A DNA stretch of 64,000 nucleotides from Methylobacterium sp. Leaf465 (GCF_001424705.1 NZ_LMRA01000001.1:337608-401607); one strand, 5' to 3'; shown: positions 31,068-38,492, counted from the first letter of the stretch. Numbers and translations are program-made. Notes: generated by a model not told the origin, from the letters alone.

Positions 31068-31685
31068 ATGTCTGACGAGTTCGGTTCAGGCCCCTTCGGG
31101 CAGCGTTCGTCGGGAGAGCAGGACGACACCCGCGCCGTCGAGGGCCAGGGCGCCGAGGCGCAGCGCCCGCTCGACCTCACGGAGGTATCGGGCCGGATCA
31201 AATGGTTCGACGTGGCGAAGGGCTTCGGCTTCATCGTGCCGGACGACGGCTCGGCCGACGTGCTCCTCCACATCACCTGCCTGCGTCGGGACGGGCATCA
31301 GAGCGCCAGCGAGGGAGCCCGCGTGGTGGTCGAGGCCACGGAGCGGCCCCGCGGCTGGCAGGCCTTCCGGGTCATCTCCCTCGATCAGTCCACCGCGCTT
31401 CATCCCTCCGAACTGCCCCTGCCGCGCACCCACGTCACCGTCTCGCCGACCAGCGGCCTCGAAACCGCCGTGGTGAAGTGGTTCAATCGCCTGCGCGGCT
31501 TCGGATTCCTCAGCCGCGGCGACGGGACGCCGGATATCTTCGTTCACATGGAGACGCTCCGCCGTTACGGAATCGCCGAACTCAAGCCGGGCGAGACCGT
31601 TCTCGTCCGCTACGGCGATGGTTCTAAGGGCAAGATGGCCGCCGAAGTTCGGCTCCTCGACGGTGCACTGCCCGCCTCACACTGA
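31068..31685 (+). CDS. Double cold-shock-domain protein
   Basis: A 205-residue protein with two CSD folds. The first has [20 protein letters not shown] and DVLLHITCL. The second has [20 protein letters not shown] and DIFVHMETL. Each carries RNP1 (KGFGFI, RGFGFL) and RNP2 (VLLHI, IFVHM) nucleic-acid-binding motifs. The N-terminal 45 residues are acidic and disordered. Tandem-CSD proteins are typical of alphaproteobacteria and act as RNA chaperones in stationary phase or cold. The DUF192 gene follows 11 bp later, a conserved pairing in this class. Confidence 0.92.
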   Translation: MSDEFGSGPFGQRSSGEQDDTRAVEGQGAEAQRPLDLTEVSGRIKWFDVAKGFGFIVPDDGSADVLLHITCLRRDGHQSASEGARVVVEATERPRGWQAFRVISLDQSTALHPSELPLPRTHVTVSPTSGLETAVVKWFNRLRGFGFLSRGDGTPDIFVHMETLRRYGIAELKPGETVLVRYGDGSKGKMAAEVRLLDGALPASH

Positions 31686-31696
31686 CGGATGGTCCG

Positions 31697-32194
31697 GTGG
31701 TCACGCGACGTTTGATCGATTGGCGCGACGGGATTCGCGCACTCCTCGCCCTCGCCTTGTTCGGGCTACTCCTCGGCCACGCGACGGCGCAGGATGCGGC
31801 CTCCGGGCCGACCGAGCCGCTGAGCATCGTCGGCCGCCAGGGGCGGCACGTCTTCGCCGTCGAGGTGATGCGCACCGATGCCGACCGCTCGCGCGGATTG
31901 ATGTACCGGCGCACCATGGCGCCCGACCACGGCATGCTGTTCGACTTCCAGGCCTCGGCGCCCGTGGCCATGTGGATGAAGAACACCTACCTGCCGCTCG
32001 ACATGCTGTTCATACGGTCCGACGGCACCATCGCCAAGATCGCCGCCGATACCGAGCCGCTCTCCACCAAGGTGATCCCCTCGAACGAGCCGGTTCTCTC
32101 CGTGCTGGAGCTGAACGCCGGAACGGCCGCGCGTCTTCGGATCCATGCCGGAGATCGGGTGGAGCATGCGCTGTTCGAGCGGACGCCGCGCTAG
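31697..32194 (+). CDS. Exported DUF192 protein
   Basis: A 165-residue protein with an N-terminal hydrophobic signal (ALLALALFGLLLGHATAQ) and a DUF192 domain. The hallmarks are RSRGLMYRRTMAPDHGMLFD, VAMWMKNTYLPLDMLFIRSD and VLELNAGTAARLRIHAGD. The biochemical role is unknown. It starts with GTG and lies 11 bp after the cold-shock gene, so it is almost certainly in the same operon. Confidence 0.9.
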   Translation: MVTRRLIDWRDGIRALLALALFGLLLGHATAQDAASGPTEPLSIVGRQGRHVFAVEVMRTDADRSRGLMYRRTMAPDHGMLFDFQASAPVAMWMKNTYLPLDMLFIRSDGTIAKIAADTEPLSTKVIPSNEPVLSVLELNAGTAARLRIHAGDRVEHALFERTPR

Positions 32195-32332
32195 AGCTGC
32201 CTTTGCTCCGATCGAACACACCAAGAACAAACCCTTGACGCTCGATCGATTTATCCCCACTGTTCCCTCAATGTTCTGATCCATTTCGGGACGGCCGCGC
32301 GGCGGCTCCGAAGCTGGCGAAGAGGGGACATC

Positions 32333-32863
32333 ATGTTCGACCTGCCCTTGGACGACTCGCCTCTGGACGATCTGCCTCTCGACGACCTGTCCCCCGACCA
32401 TGGGTGCCAGCCGACGGCGATCCTGTTCGAGAACGCCGACTGGTGCGTCGCCGCCGACGGCCTCGAGCATCGCGAGACCGGCTATTTCATCGCGCGTGAC
32501 ATGGTTTCCCAGCGGCGGGGCGACCTCTGGGAATGGCCGATGCATCTGGCCGAGAAGAGCTGGTGCACACCGCGCAGCTTCCGGGAAGCGTTCCTCGCCG
32601 CCGTGGCGGCATTCGGGGTCGAGATGGATTCCGGCCTCTCGCAGTCCTTCGCGATCGCCTTTGGGGTGGTCGCCGGCGCCGGGACGCGACGGGGCGACGT
32701 GGGCTTCGTGCCCCTGGGCGATCTCGTTCGGCCGAAGCCGGCGAGTTCCGGGGTGGCCCGGAAGCGCACCCCGGCCGGCGAGGCCCGTTCGGCGACGCGG
32801 CGCGCAGGTTCGCCGGCCGATCCGCGGACGGGCGAGGCGGCACGCCAGCGCGTGGCCCTCTGA
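32333..32863 (+). CDS. Hypothetical protein with acidic PLDD repeats
   Basis: A 176-residue protein I do not recognise. The first 22 residues are an acidic Leu-Asp repeat (LPLDDSPLDDLPLDDLSPD). A compact middle region follows (ADWCVAADGLEHRETGYFIA; EWPMHLAEKSWCTPRSFREA), then a basic, Arg/Ala-rich tail that looks disordered. The translated middle region has normal codon use, which supports it as a real gene. No signal peptide. Possibly a lineage-specific regulatory or adaptor protein. Confidence 0.6.
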   Translation: MFDLPLDDSPLDDLPLDDLSPDHGCQPTAILFENADWCVAADGLEHRETGYFIARDMVSQRRGDLWEWPMHLAEKSWCTPRSFREAFLAAVAAFGVEMDSGLSQSFAIAFGVVAGAGTRRGDVGFVPLGDLVRPKPASSGVARKRTPAGEARSATRRAGSPADPRTGEAARQRVAL

Positions 32864-32960
32864 GACTGTTCGGCGCGGCGCCGAGCCCTAACTTCCCGGT
32901 TGCGATCCAGGATGTCTTCGTCCCGCGCGATCGCTTCTCCCAGTTCGCCCCGGGAACACC

Positions 32961-33857
32961 ATGTCGCACACGTCGGATCATCGCGCTGACACCATGCCGC
33001 TCGAGGGCCTCGACGGACTCCTGACACCGCCCTTTTCCCGACGCGGTTTCGTCATGACGAGCCTGATGACGGGGCTGACCCTCGCGACGAGTTCCGTCGA
33101 GGCCCAGGTCATCAGGACCGACGCCGAGGACATCGAAGCCGGTGAAGTGAAGATCCCCGCCGCCGATGGCCCGATGCCCGGATACCGGGCCATGCCGAAG
33201 GGAGAGGGGCCGTTTCCGGTCATCCTCGTCATCGAAGAGATCTTCGGCGTTCACGACTACATCAAGGATATCTGCCGCCGGCTCGCTAAGGTCGGCTACT
33301 GTGCGGTCGCTCCCGAGCTCTATGCCCGCCAGGGCGATCTTTCGACCATGACGGACGCGAAGGTGATCATTCGCGATGTCATCTCGAAGACTCCGGACGC
33401 CCAATGGATCGCCGACCTGGACGCCGCCGCGGGCTGGGCGGTCTCGGCCTCGCGTGGTGATCCGTCACGGATCGGAACGATGGGCTGGTGCCGCGGCGGC
33501 CGTGGCGTCTGGCTCTACGCCGCCCACCGGAAGGACCTCAAGGCGGGGGTCGCGTGGTACGGACCCGTCGGCGGTGAGCGCACCGAGATCCAGCCTCGCA
33601 CGGCCACGGATCTGGCGGCGGACATCAACGCACCGCTCCTGTGCCTGTACGGTGGCGCGGATACCGGCATCCCGGTCCCGGCCGTGGAAGCGGCGCGGGA
33701 CAAGGCCAAGGCCGCTGGCAAGTCGGTGGAGCTCGTCGTGTATCCGGACGCGCCGCATGGATTTCATGCGGATTACCGGCCGAGCTACCGTGAAGGCGAT
33801 GCGAAGGACGGTTGGGCGCGGGCCCTAGCCTTTCTCAAATCTCATGGTGTTGGCTAA
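32961..33857 (+). CDS. Exported dienelactone hydrolase family protein
   Basis: A 298-residue alpha/beta hydrolase of the DLH family. A twin-arginine-like signal is present (SRRGFVMTSLMTGLTLATSS), so it may be exported by Tat. The DLH catalytic triad is visible: Cys in GTMGWCRGGRGVW, Asp in YGGADTGIPV and His in PHGFHADYRPSY. EEIFGVHDYIKDICRRLAK is the typical oxyanion-side motif. The cysteine nucleophile instead of serine is normal in DLH. Substrate unknown; family members hydrolyse lactones and esters. Monocistronic. Confidence 0.88.
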   Translation: MSHTSDHRADTMPLEGLDGLLTPPFSRRGFVMTSLMTGLTLATSSVEAQVIRTDAEDIEAGEVKIPAADGPMPGYRAMPKGEGPFPVILVIEEIFGVHDYIKDICRRLAKVGYCAVAPELYARQGDLSTMTDAKVIIRDVISKTPDAQWIADLDAAAGWAVSASRGDPSRIGTMGWCRGGRGVWLYAAHRKDLKAGVAWYGPVGGERTEIQPRTATDLAADINAPLLCLYGGADTGIPVPAVEAARDKAKAAGKSVELVVYPDAPHGFHADYRPSYREGDAKDGWARALAFLKSHGVG

Positions 33858-34011
33858 AAACCTCGCGAAAGCGTGGCACTGAAAGCACAACGAGCCTGCG
33901 CGGCGTTCCTTCGGGGCTATTGGTCGGTTCCGCCACATTGACAGCTTCGCGCCTCCGTGGCGCAAGATTGCACTTGGCCCGCCGTTCTGGCCCGAAGAGC
34001 GTACCGGACCC

Positions 34012-34452
34012 ATGAGTGCAGTGACCCCATCTGACGCACGTCCCGTGATCCTCGTCGTCGAGGACGAGCCAGATGAGCGGTTCCTCGCGGCCGAGCTTCT
34101 CGAAGAGACCGGCTTCCGGGTGATCGAGGCCGAGACGGCCGAACGCGCCCTGGCGATCCTCAATGATCGGGGCGATGAGGTCAGCGTAGTCTTCTCGGAT
34201 GTCCGCACACCGGGGCCGATCGGGGGCTTCGAACTGGCCCGGATCATCGGCGTCACCTGGCCGCGTGTCCGGGTCCTTCTGACCTCCGGCGATGCCGGGG
34301 ACCAGCCCAGCGACCTGCGCGTCTCGGCGACGTTCATTCCAAAGCCCTGGCGCGCCGCGGATATCCTGGCCTGGGTCGAGGAGGCCGCCGGACGCCCCGA
34401 CGACGCAGCCTCCGGGCCGGACGTCATCGGCTCCCCTCTGCGCGGAACCTGA
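34012..34452 (+). CDS. Single-domain response regulator
   Basis: A 146-residue receiver-only protein. The acidic pocket is VVEDEPDE, the phospho-acceptor is Asp63 (VFSDVRTPG), the switch Thr is in LLTSGDAG, and the conserved Lys is in FIPKPWRAADI. There is no output domain. It is not a FATGUY-type regulator, as its switch region reads LLTSGDAG. Single-domain regulators can act as phosphate sinks or shuttles. It lies 74 bp before a small NepR-like gene and about 3 kb from phyR, so a link to the general stress response is possible. Confidence 0.85.
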   Translation: MSAVTPSDARPVILVVEDEPDERFLAAELLEETGFRVIEAETAERALAILNDRGDEVSVVFSDVRTPGPIGGFELARIIGVTWPRVRVLLTSGDAGDQPSDLRVSATFIPKPWRAADILAWVEEAAGRPDDAASGPDVIGSPLRGT

Positions 34453-34469
34453 AATTATCATAGATCAGT

Positions 34470-34494
34470 GGAAACATCGGGGCGCTTGACCGTT
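34470..34494 (+). promoter_or_regulatory. Near-match EcfG-type promoter
   Basis: GGAAA, 16 bases, CGTT: one mismatch (A for C) to the GGAAC-N16-CGTT consensus. It ends 31 bp before the start codon of the small NepR-like gene, a normal distance for these promoters. Confidence 0.35.
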
Positions 34495-34525
34495 GTCCGG
34501 GTTCACGCAATCGAGAGGCCGCGCG

Positions 34526-34747
34526 ATGGCCCGAAAGCCGACGATGAACTTTGCCCCATCGGTCCGTGCCCAGCGTTTGGATGAAGCGTGGTCGTCCCTG
34601 ACCGCCTTGCCCGAAGATCGGATGCTCGCGACACTCGGGAGCAGTCTTCGCGACGTCTATCGAGCGGTTACCGACGCAACGCAGCCCAACGATCTGATGC
34701 GACTTGCGGCAATGATCGACGAGCGGCGCGGCCAGTTCAAGCGCTGA
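34526..34747 (+). CDS. Small NepR-like protein (candidate anti-sigma paralogue)
   Basis: A 73-residue protein. Its second half, LGSSLRDVYRAVTDATQPND then LMRLAAMID, lines up without gaps against the core of the bona fide NepR encoded at 36895-37119 (IGLHLRAMYDTIVQQPVPDR then FRDLIAKLD). Shared positions are Leu-Arg, Tyr, Pro-Asp/Asn and a final Asp. The resemblance is short and by eye, so the assignment is tentative. The start follows a GAGAGG ribosome binding site. An imperfect EcfG-like promoter lies upstream. If real, it would be a second NepR-type partner for PhyR or EcfG. Confidence 0.55.
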   Translation: MARKPTMNFAPSVRAQRLDEAWSSLTALPEDRMLATLGSSLRDVYRAVTDATQPNDLMRLAAMIDERRGQFKR

Positions 34748-34886
34748 ATCCCACATTCCGCCGGCCCAGTGCGGCGGGAATACCGCACTCAGACGCGTCG
34801 GATTGCCGTATGGTTCGGCCCACATTCGATCCGTGCTTCGCGAGGACTGGCCTTCGAAGCTCACGGGCCGCGTCATCGGACTGTCC

Positions 34887-36080
34887 ATGCGTTTCACACT
34901 GAGCCTCGGCGTCGCCGCTCTGGGCCTCGCCGCGCTGATGGCGGCGGTCGTTCCAGCCATCGCCGCCGCCCCGCCGAGCCAGCCCGCGGAAGGGCCCGGC
35001 GGGGTCGGCGATCGCGCTGCGACCGTCGTGAAGCGCGGCCTCGGCAAGGCCGGCTCCGGCAGCTTCGTCTTCCACAAGGCGGGCGCCGCACCGGCCGAGG
35101 GCCGCCCGGTCGTCGTCTTCCTTCACGCTTGGGGGGCCCCCAATCCGCAGGCCTACGGCAGCTGGATCGACCACCTCGCCCGAACCGGCTCGCTCGTCAT
35201 CTTTCCGCGCTTTCAGGACCTCAACCGGACGCGCCCGTCGGAGGCGAGCGCGATCGCCGAGCGCATCCTCAAGTCGACGCTGTCCGACCTGGCGAGCGAT
35301 GCCGACGCCAAGCCCGACCCGAAGCGGGTCGCAGTCATCGGGCACCTCGCCGGCGCACCGATCGCCGCCAACCTCGCCGCCGACGCGGCCGAGCAGGGCC
35401 TGCCGATCCCGCGTCTCGTCTTCGCGATCATGCCCGGCGGTATCGCCAGCGACGCACGTGCCCGTGGGATCGTCCTGCACGATCTCGGCCGGATCGCGCC
35501 CGAGACTCTGGTCATCACCGTCATCGGCGACCGGGACGCGCGGGCTGCGGACCTGGCGGGGCGACGCCTTCTGCGGGAGGCCAGCGGCGTGCCGAGCGAG
35601 CGCAAGCTGTTCGTGCGCGCCCTCTCGGACGACCATGGGTTTCCCGCCCTGGCCGCGACGCTGACGTCGCCGGCCGGCGTGGATGCCGCCTATGACGGAT
35701 CGGCAATCAAGCTGCCGCCAGAGCCGCCCCGCGACCCGAAGCAGCCGGCACCGCCCTTCAAGTGGTCGCCCGACATGGCCCTCACCGGCGAGCAAACCAC
35801 CCTGGTCTCCCAGATCAACAATTCCCGCGCCGACAGCCTCGACTATCTCGCCTATTGGAAGACCTTCGACCTCGCCGCGGCCGCGGCCTTCGGTGGAACA
35901 GACGCCGCGGGCTTGAAAGCCAACCCGCGCTTCAGCGACATGGAGCGTTGGGCCGACGGCTGGCCGGTCAAACGTCTCGTCGTGGAAACGCCGCGCCCGC
36001 CCGCGGCCCAGCCGGCCGCCGCACCGACCCCGGCGACGACGGGTACCCGCCCGAAGCCGGCGGCGTCGCGCCGCCCCTGA
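34887..36080 (+). CDS. Exported alpha/beta-hydrolase-like protein, nucleophile position altered
   Basis: A 397-residue protein with a signal peptide (MRFTLSLGVAALGLAALMAA, cleavage near AIAA). The core looks like an alpha/beta hydrolase: PVVVFLHAWGAPNPQAYGSW (oxyanion HAWG) and IFPRFQDL. The nucleophile elbow is VIGHLAGAP, so Leu154 stands where a GxSxG hydrolase would have Ser. DDHGFPAL could supply the catalytic His region. The C-terminus is a Pro/Ala/Thr-rich tail. The missing Ser suggests a non-catalytic or altered-function member. ATG 34887 is supported by the signal peptide. Confidence 0.7.
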   Translation: MRFTLSLGVAALGLAALMAAVVPAIAAAPPSQPAEGPGGVGDRAATVVKRGLGKAGSGSFVFHKAGAAPAEGRPVVVFLHAWGAPNPQAYGSWIDHLARTGSLVIFPRFQDLNRTRPSEASAIAERILKSTLSDLASDADAKPDPKRVAVIGHLAGAPIAANLAADAAEQGLPIPRLVFAIMPGGIASDARARGIVLHDLGRIAPETLVITVIGDRDARAADLAGRRLLREASGVPSERKLFVRALSDDHGFPALAATLTSPAGVDAAYDGSAIKLPPEPPRDPKQPAPPFKWSPDMALTGEQTTLVSQINNSRADSLDYLAYWKTFDLAAAAAFGGTDAAGLKANPRFSDMERWADGWPVKRLVVETPRPPAAQPAAAPTPATTGTRPKPAASRRP

Positions 36081-36194
36081 CGCGGGCGTTCAGCCCTGCC
36101 GTACGGCCGGGAGGCGAAAGCCCGCATTCGTGAGGGATCGGGGCTCTGGCGCACGCTTTGCGTGGAGGTGTCCGGGTCAACCGGATACGCCGCC

Positions 36195-36395
36195 ATGCCC
36201 GATTTCATCGCTATCCTAGCCGCGTCAGCGTTGTTCTGTGGCACCGTGATCGTCCTGAATGGCCTGACGCGCCTTCTGCTTCAGATGCACGGATCGATCG
36301 GCGATCTCGCGGAGAACGGCTTCGCGCAGTACGGCCTCGCCCTCGCCCTAGCCGGTCTCGTCTGGCGACGCGTCGTCCGCCGCAACGCTCTGTGA
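36195..36395 (+). CDS. Small two-helix membrane protein
   Basis: A 66-residue protein with helices at FIAILAASALFCGTVIVLNG and YGLALALAGLVW, ending in a basic cluster (RRVVRRNAL). Unknown function. The ribosome binding site is weak; an in-frame GTG 11 codons upstream is possible. It ends about 100 bp before the EcfG-type promoter of the DUF1328 gene. Confidence 0.5.
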   Translation: MPDFIAILAASALFCGTVIVLNGLTRLLLQMHGSIGDLAENGFAQYGLALALAGLVWRRVVRRNAL

Positions 36396-36493
36396 CGCCG
36401 ATCCTGGTTTCCGCCCTGCGGCGCCATCGAAGAACCGAGTGAAACGTGCCGTCCATCGCCCGGGGAAAACGTGGCGAACCTGTGACGAACCCA

Positions 36494-36518
36494 GGAACCG
36501 TCCCGCTAACTTGGCGTT
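36494..36518 (+). promoter_or_regulatory. EcfG-type promoter of the DUF1328 gene
   Basis: Exact GGAAC-N16-CGTT. The end of the -10 element is 57 bp before the DUF1328 start codon. It is the first of a series of such motifs around nepR/phyR. Confidence 0.8.
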
Positions 36519-36575
36519 ATGCTGTCATGAGGTCGCAGCCGATGCTGCACCGTACTTGATGAAGGGTAGAGTCAC

Positions 36576-36752
36576 ATGCTCGGATGGGCCGTTACGTTCC
36601 TGGTCGTCGCCCTCGTCGCGGCGCTGCTTGGTTTCGGTGGAATTGCCGGCACGGCGATGGAAGCCGCGAAGCTCGTGTTCTTCGTCGCGATCGTCCTGTT
36701 CGCCATCTCGGCCGTGATCGGCCTGATGCGCGGTCGTTCGCCGACGCTCTGA
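36576..36752 (+). CDS. DUF1328 small membrane protein
   Basis: A 58-residue two-helix protein that is too short to appear in ordinary ORF lists. It starts [20 protein letters not shown], then [20 protein letters not shown], and ends [13 protein letters not shown]. This is the DUF1328 (YtjA-like) pattern, including the conserved GFGGIAG and AKLVFF segments. Such proteins are often strongly induced by general stress in alphaproteobacteria. The AAGGGT ribosome binding site is about 10 bp before the ATG. It is preceded by an exact EcfG-type promoter and closed by a strong terminator, so it is a single-gene stress unit. Confidence 0.88.
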   Translation: MLGWAVTFLVVALVAALLGFGGIAGTAMEAAKLVFFVAIVLFAISAVIGLMRGRSPTL

Positions 36753-36791
36753 CGTCCCTCGACGCAAGCGCGCCGGACGTTTGAAGACATG

Positions 36792-36823
36792 AAAAGGGCC
36801 GCTCACGAAGAGCGGCCCTTTTT
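36792..36823 (+). terminator. Rho-independent terminator after the DUF1328 gene
   Basis: Perfect 11-bp stem AAGGGCCGCTC / GAGCGGCCCTT with an ACGAA loop and a T-run. Because the stem is preceded by AAAA it can also work for the minus-strand nepR transcript arriving from the right. Confidence 0.92.
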
Positions 36824-36894
36824 CGATGCGGGCGGAGGCGCCGCCACGGACCTATGCGGCCCAGGGAGGGAATGCAGGTGCGACGGGAACCGCC

Positions 36895-37119
36895 TCAGCT
36901 CGAGGGCTCGGAATTGGTGGCCGAGGCGTCGAGTTTGGCAATGAGATCGCGGAATCGATCCGGCACCGGTTGTTGCACGATGGTGTCGTACATGGCCCGC
37001 AGGTGAAGCCCGATTCGCTTCTGAGTATGATCACTCAGGCCCTGCCCGGGCAAAGCGTCGCCTGTCTTCGGGTCGGCACCCTCGGGTGAGGGGCCGGCAC
37101 CCGGTCCGTTTTCGTCCAT
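36895..37119 (-). CDS. nepR: Anti-sigma factor NepR of the general stress response
   Basis: A 74-residue protein with a disordered, Gly/Pro-rich N-terminus and the NepR core RIGLHLRAMYDTIVQQPVPD then RFRDLIAKLD. NepR holds the EcfG sigma factor inactive until phosphorylated PhyR captures it. ATG 37119 is chosen for its AAGGGG ribosome binding site; an in-frame ATG 11 codons upstream also exists. It is divergent from phyR, each gene with its own EcfG-type promoter, so NepR is made under control of the sigma factor it inhibits (negative feedback). The ecfG gene itself is not in the window. Confidence 0.94.
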   Translation of the reverse strand: MDENGPGAGPSPEGADPKTGDALPGQGLSDHTQKRIGLHLRAMYDTIVQQPVPDRFRDLIAKLDASATNSEPSS

Positions 37120-37198
37120 ACGTCGGTCCCCTTGGATGTCGACAAGCGACATCGCCGCGATTGTTTTGCGGCTTCACATAGGCCATGGCTGCACCTGC

Positions 37199-37223
37199 AA
37201 CGCTGGTGTGAACAATCGGTTCC
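37199..37223 (-). promoter_or_regulatory. EcfG-type promoter of nepR
   Basis: On the minus strand GGAAC (37223-37219), 16 bases, CGTT (37202-37199), an exact consensus match. The -10 element is about 80 bp before the nepR start codon. Confidence 0.85.
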
Positions 37224-37231
37224 CGCTCAGC

Positions 37232-37256
37232 GGAACGGAGCCCTGCATTCCGCGTT
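37232..37256 (+). promoter_or_regulatory. EcfG-type promoter of phyR
   Basis: Exact GGAAC-N16-CGTT. The -10 element ends 43 bp before the phyR ATG. Its -35 starts only 8 bp from the -35 of the divergent nepR promoter, so the two promoters are back to back. Confidence 0.87.
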
Positions 37257-37299
37257 GTGGCGGAGGCGCCCGATAGAACGGCAAAGCCAAGGGGATATA

Positions 37300-38103
37300 A
37301 TGTCGACAGCTCAACTCGTCGTTCAGCATCTGCCGTACCTGCGCCGTTATGCGCGGGCGCTGACCGGCAGCCAGGTTGCTGGCGACGCCTACGTGGCAGC
37401 CACGCTGGAAACACTCGTGAACGAGCCGGAGACACTCGGCCGCAGCTCCAACGTAAAGGCCGACCTGTTCCGCGTCTTCACCCGCATCTGGAACTCGCTC
37501 TCGGTGAACGGCCAGAGCGAGCAGGTTCAGCACGATCTGCCGGCGGAAGTCCGCCTCGGTCAGATCACGCCTCTGCCGCGCCAGGCCTTCCTGCTCTCCT
37601 GCCTCGAGGGCTTCTCCGAGGAGGATGCCGCGATCATCCTCGACGTCGACGTCAGCCAGGTCCGCGACCTCGTGGACGAAGCCGGACGCGAGCTCGCCGC
37701 CGACATGGCGACCGAGATCCTCATCATCGAGGACGAGCCGCTGATCGCGATGGATCTCGAAGCGCTCGTGGAAGGCCTGGGCCACAATGTGATCGGCGTC
37801 GCACGCACCCGCACCGAAGCGATCAAGATCGCCTCCGGCGGCACGCGCCCGGGCCTGATCCTGGCCGACATCCAGCTCGCCGATGGCAGCTCCGGGCTCG
37901 ACGCGGTGAACGACCTCCTGAAGACCTTCGAGGTTCCGGTGATCTTCATCACGGCCTATCCCGAGCGCTTCCTCACCGGCGAGCGGCCCGAGCCGGCCTT
38001 CCTCATCGCCAAGCCTTTCCAGCCCGCCAACGTCTCGGCGGTGATCAGCCAAGCGCTGTTCTTTCAGCAGAGCGCGCGGCGGCGCGAGGCCAAATCGGCC
38101 TGA
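37300..38103 (+). CDS. phyR: General stress response regulator PhyR
   Basis: A 267-residue protein fusing an N-terminal sigma-factor-like domain (SL1 QLVVQHLPYLRRYARALTGS; SL2 PLPRQAFLLSCLEGFSEEDA) to a C-terminal receiver (ILIIEDEPLIAMDLEALVEG; Asp190 in LILADIQLADG; Lys in FLIAKPFQPANVS). When phosphorylated, the sigma-like domain opens and binds NepR, releasing EcfG. Length and Asp190 fit PhyR of Methylobacterium extorquens, where the protein was first described. The AAGGGGAT ribosome binding site precedes the ATG. It is autoregulated through the EcfG-type promoter and terminated 58 bp after the stop. No PhyR-cognate HWE kinase was seen in this window. Confidence 0.98.
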   Translation: MSTAQLVVQHLPYLRRYARALTGSQVAGDAYVAATLETLVNEPETLGRSSNVKADLFRVFTRIWNSLSVNGQSEQVQHDLPAEVRLGQITPLPRQAFLLSCLEGFSEEDAAIILDVDVSQVRDLVDEAGRELAADMATEILIIEDEPLIAMDLEALVEGLGHNVIGVARTRTEAIKIASGGTRPGLILADIQLADGSSGLDAVNDLLKTFEVPVIFITAYPERFLTGERPEPAFLIAKPFQPANVSAVISQALFFQQSARRREAKSA

Positions 38104-38160
38104 TCGTCCGCCAAGCGCGTATTGGCCGCCTGCGAGGATCGGCTTACGAGCGACGAAACG

Positions 38161-38188
38161 AACCCCGGTCCAGCGGCCGGGGTTTTTT
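38161..38188 (+). terminator. Terminator of phyR
   Basis: AACCCCGG...CCGGGGTT hairpin followed by TTTTTT, about 60 bp after the phyR stop. It separates phyR from the opposite-strand unit at 38231-38350. Confidence 0.9.
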
Positions 38189-38230
38189 CACGCCACCTTC
38201 ACGGGCCACCGCCGCCCGGAAAACCGGCAC

Positions 38231-38262
38231 AAAAAAACGGGTCGGATTTGCTCCGACCCGTT
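38231..38262 (-). terminator. Intrinsic terminator of the candidate small RNA
   Basis: Perfect 11-bp stem AACGGGTCGGA / TCCGACCCGTT with a 5-base loop. On the minus strand it ends in seven consecutive T, a textbook terminator that has no conventional gene directly upstream. Confidence 0.9.
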
Positions 38263-38319
38263 GAAAGGTTCCGGCCTATGCACAAGGGGAATGCGGGGGA
38301 GGACCAGGCGGCCGGGTGC
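38231..38319 (-). ncRNA. Candidate general-stress small RNA with a C-rich loop
   Basis: An apparently non-coding minus-strand unit, bounded by an exact EcfG-type promoter (38350-38326) and a perfect intrinsic terminator (38262-38231). A start about 7 bp after the -10 gives an RNA of roughly 89 nt. Its 5' part can form a stem CCGGCC / GGCCGG closing a large loop that contains GGUCCUCCCCCGCAUUCCCC, a run able to pair with Shine-Dalgarno sequences. The terminator hairpin follows, giving the classical Hfq-type two-hairpin layout. A 59-codon ORF overlaps it but starts upstream of the promoter (see rejected). Promoter and structure are seen in the sequence; transcription and function are inferred. 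Confidence 0.6.
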
Positions 38320-38325
38320 AGGAAC

Positions 38326-38350
38326 AACGACCAGCGCCCGGGGCGGTTCC
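38326..38350 (-). promoter_or_regulatory. EcfG-type promoter of the candidate small RNA
   Basis: On the minus strand GGAAC (38350-38346), 16 bases, CGTT (38329-38326), an exact match. Its direction is towards the terminator at 38262-38231, and no annotated gene lies in between. Confidence 0.75.
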
Positions 38351-38492
38351 GACCCGCCATCTCGGCGAGCGCTTTTTCCTGTGCCGATGCAAATTCGCCA
38401 CGGGATCCGAGAGGCCCCGGGCCATGGCCTCGGCAATCCAGAGAATGCGACGCATCGCCTTAAGGACTGGATATCCAGATCAAAAGGGTTAA

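Noticed and set aside
37132..37299. In-frame N-terminal extension of phyR by 56 codons
   Set aside because: It would run through the promoter; the ATG at 37300 has an AAGGGGAT ribosome binding site and gives the canonical 267-residue PhyR.
38276..38455. A 59-codon minus-strand ORF (MRRILWIAEAMARGLSDPV...) with a TTAAGG ribosome binding site, ending at the intrinsic terminator
   Set aside because: The EcfG-type promoter at 38350-38326 lies inside it, and its C-terminal half is low-complexity Arg/Pro/Cys. The small RNA explanation fits promoter, structure and terminator better. It remains an alternative if coding conservation is found.
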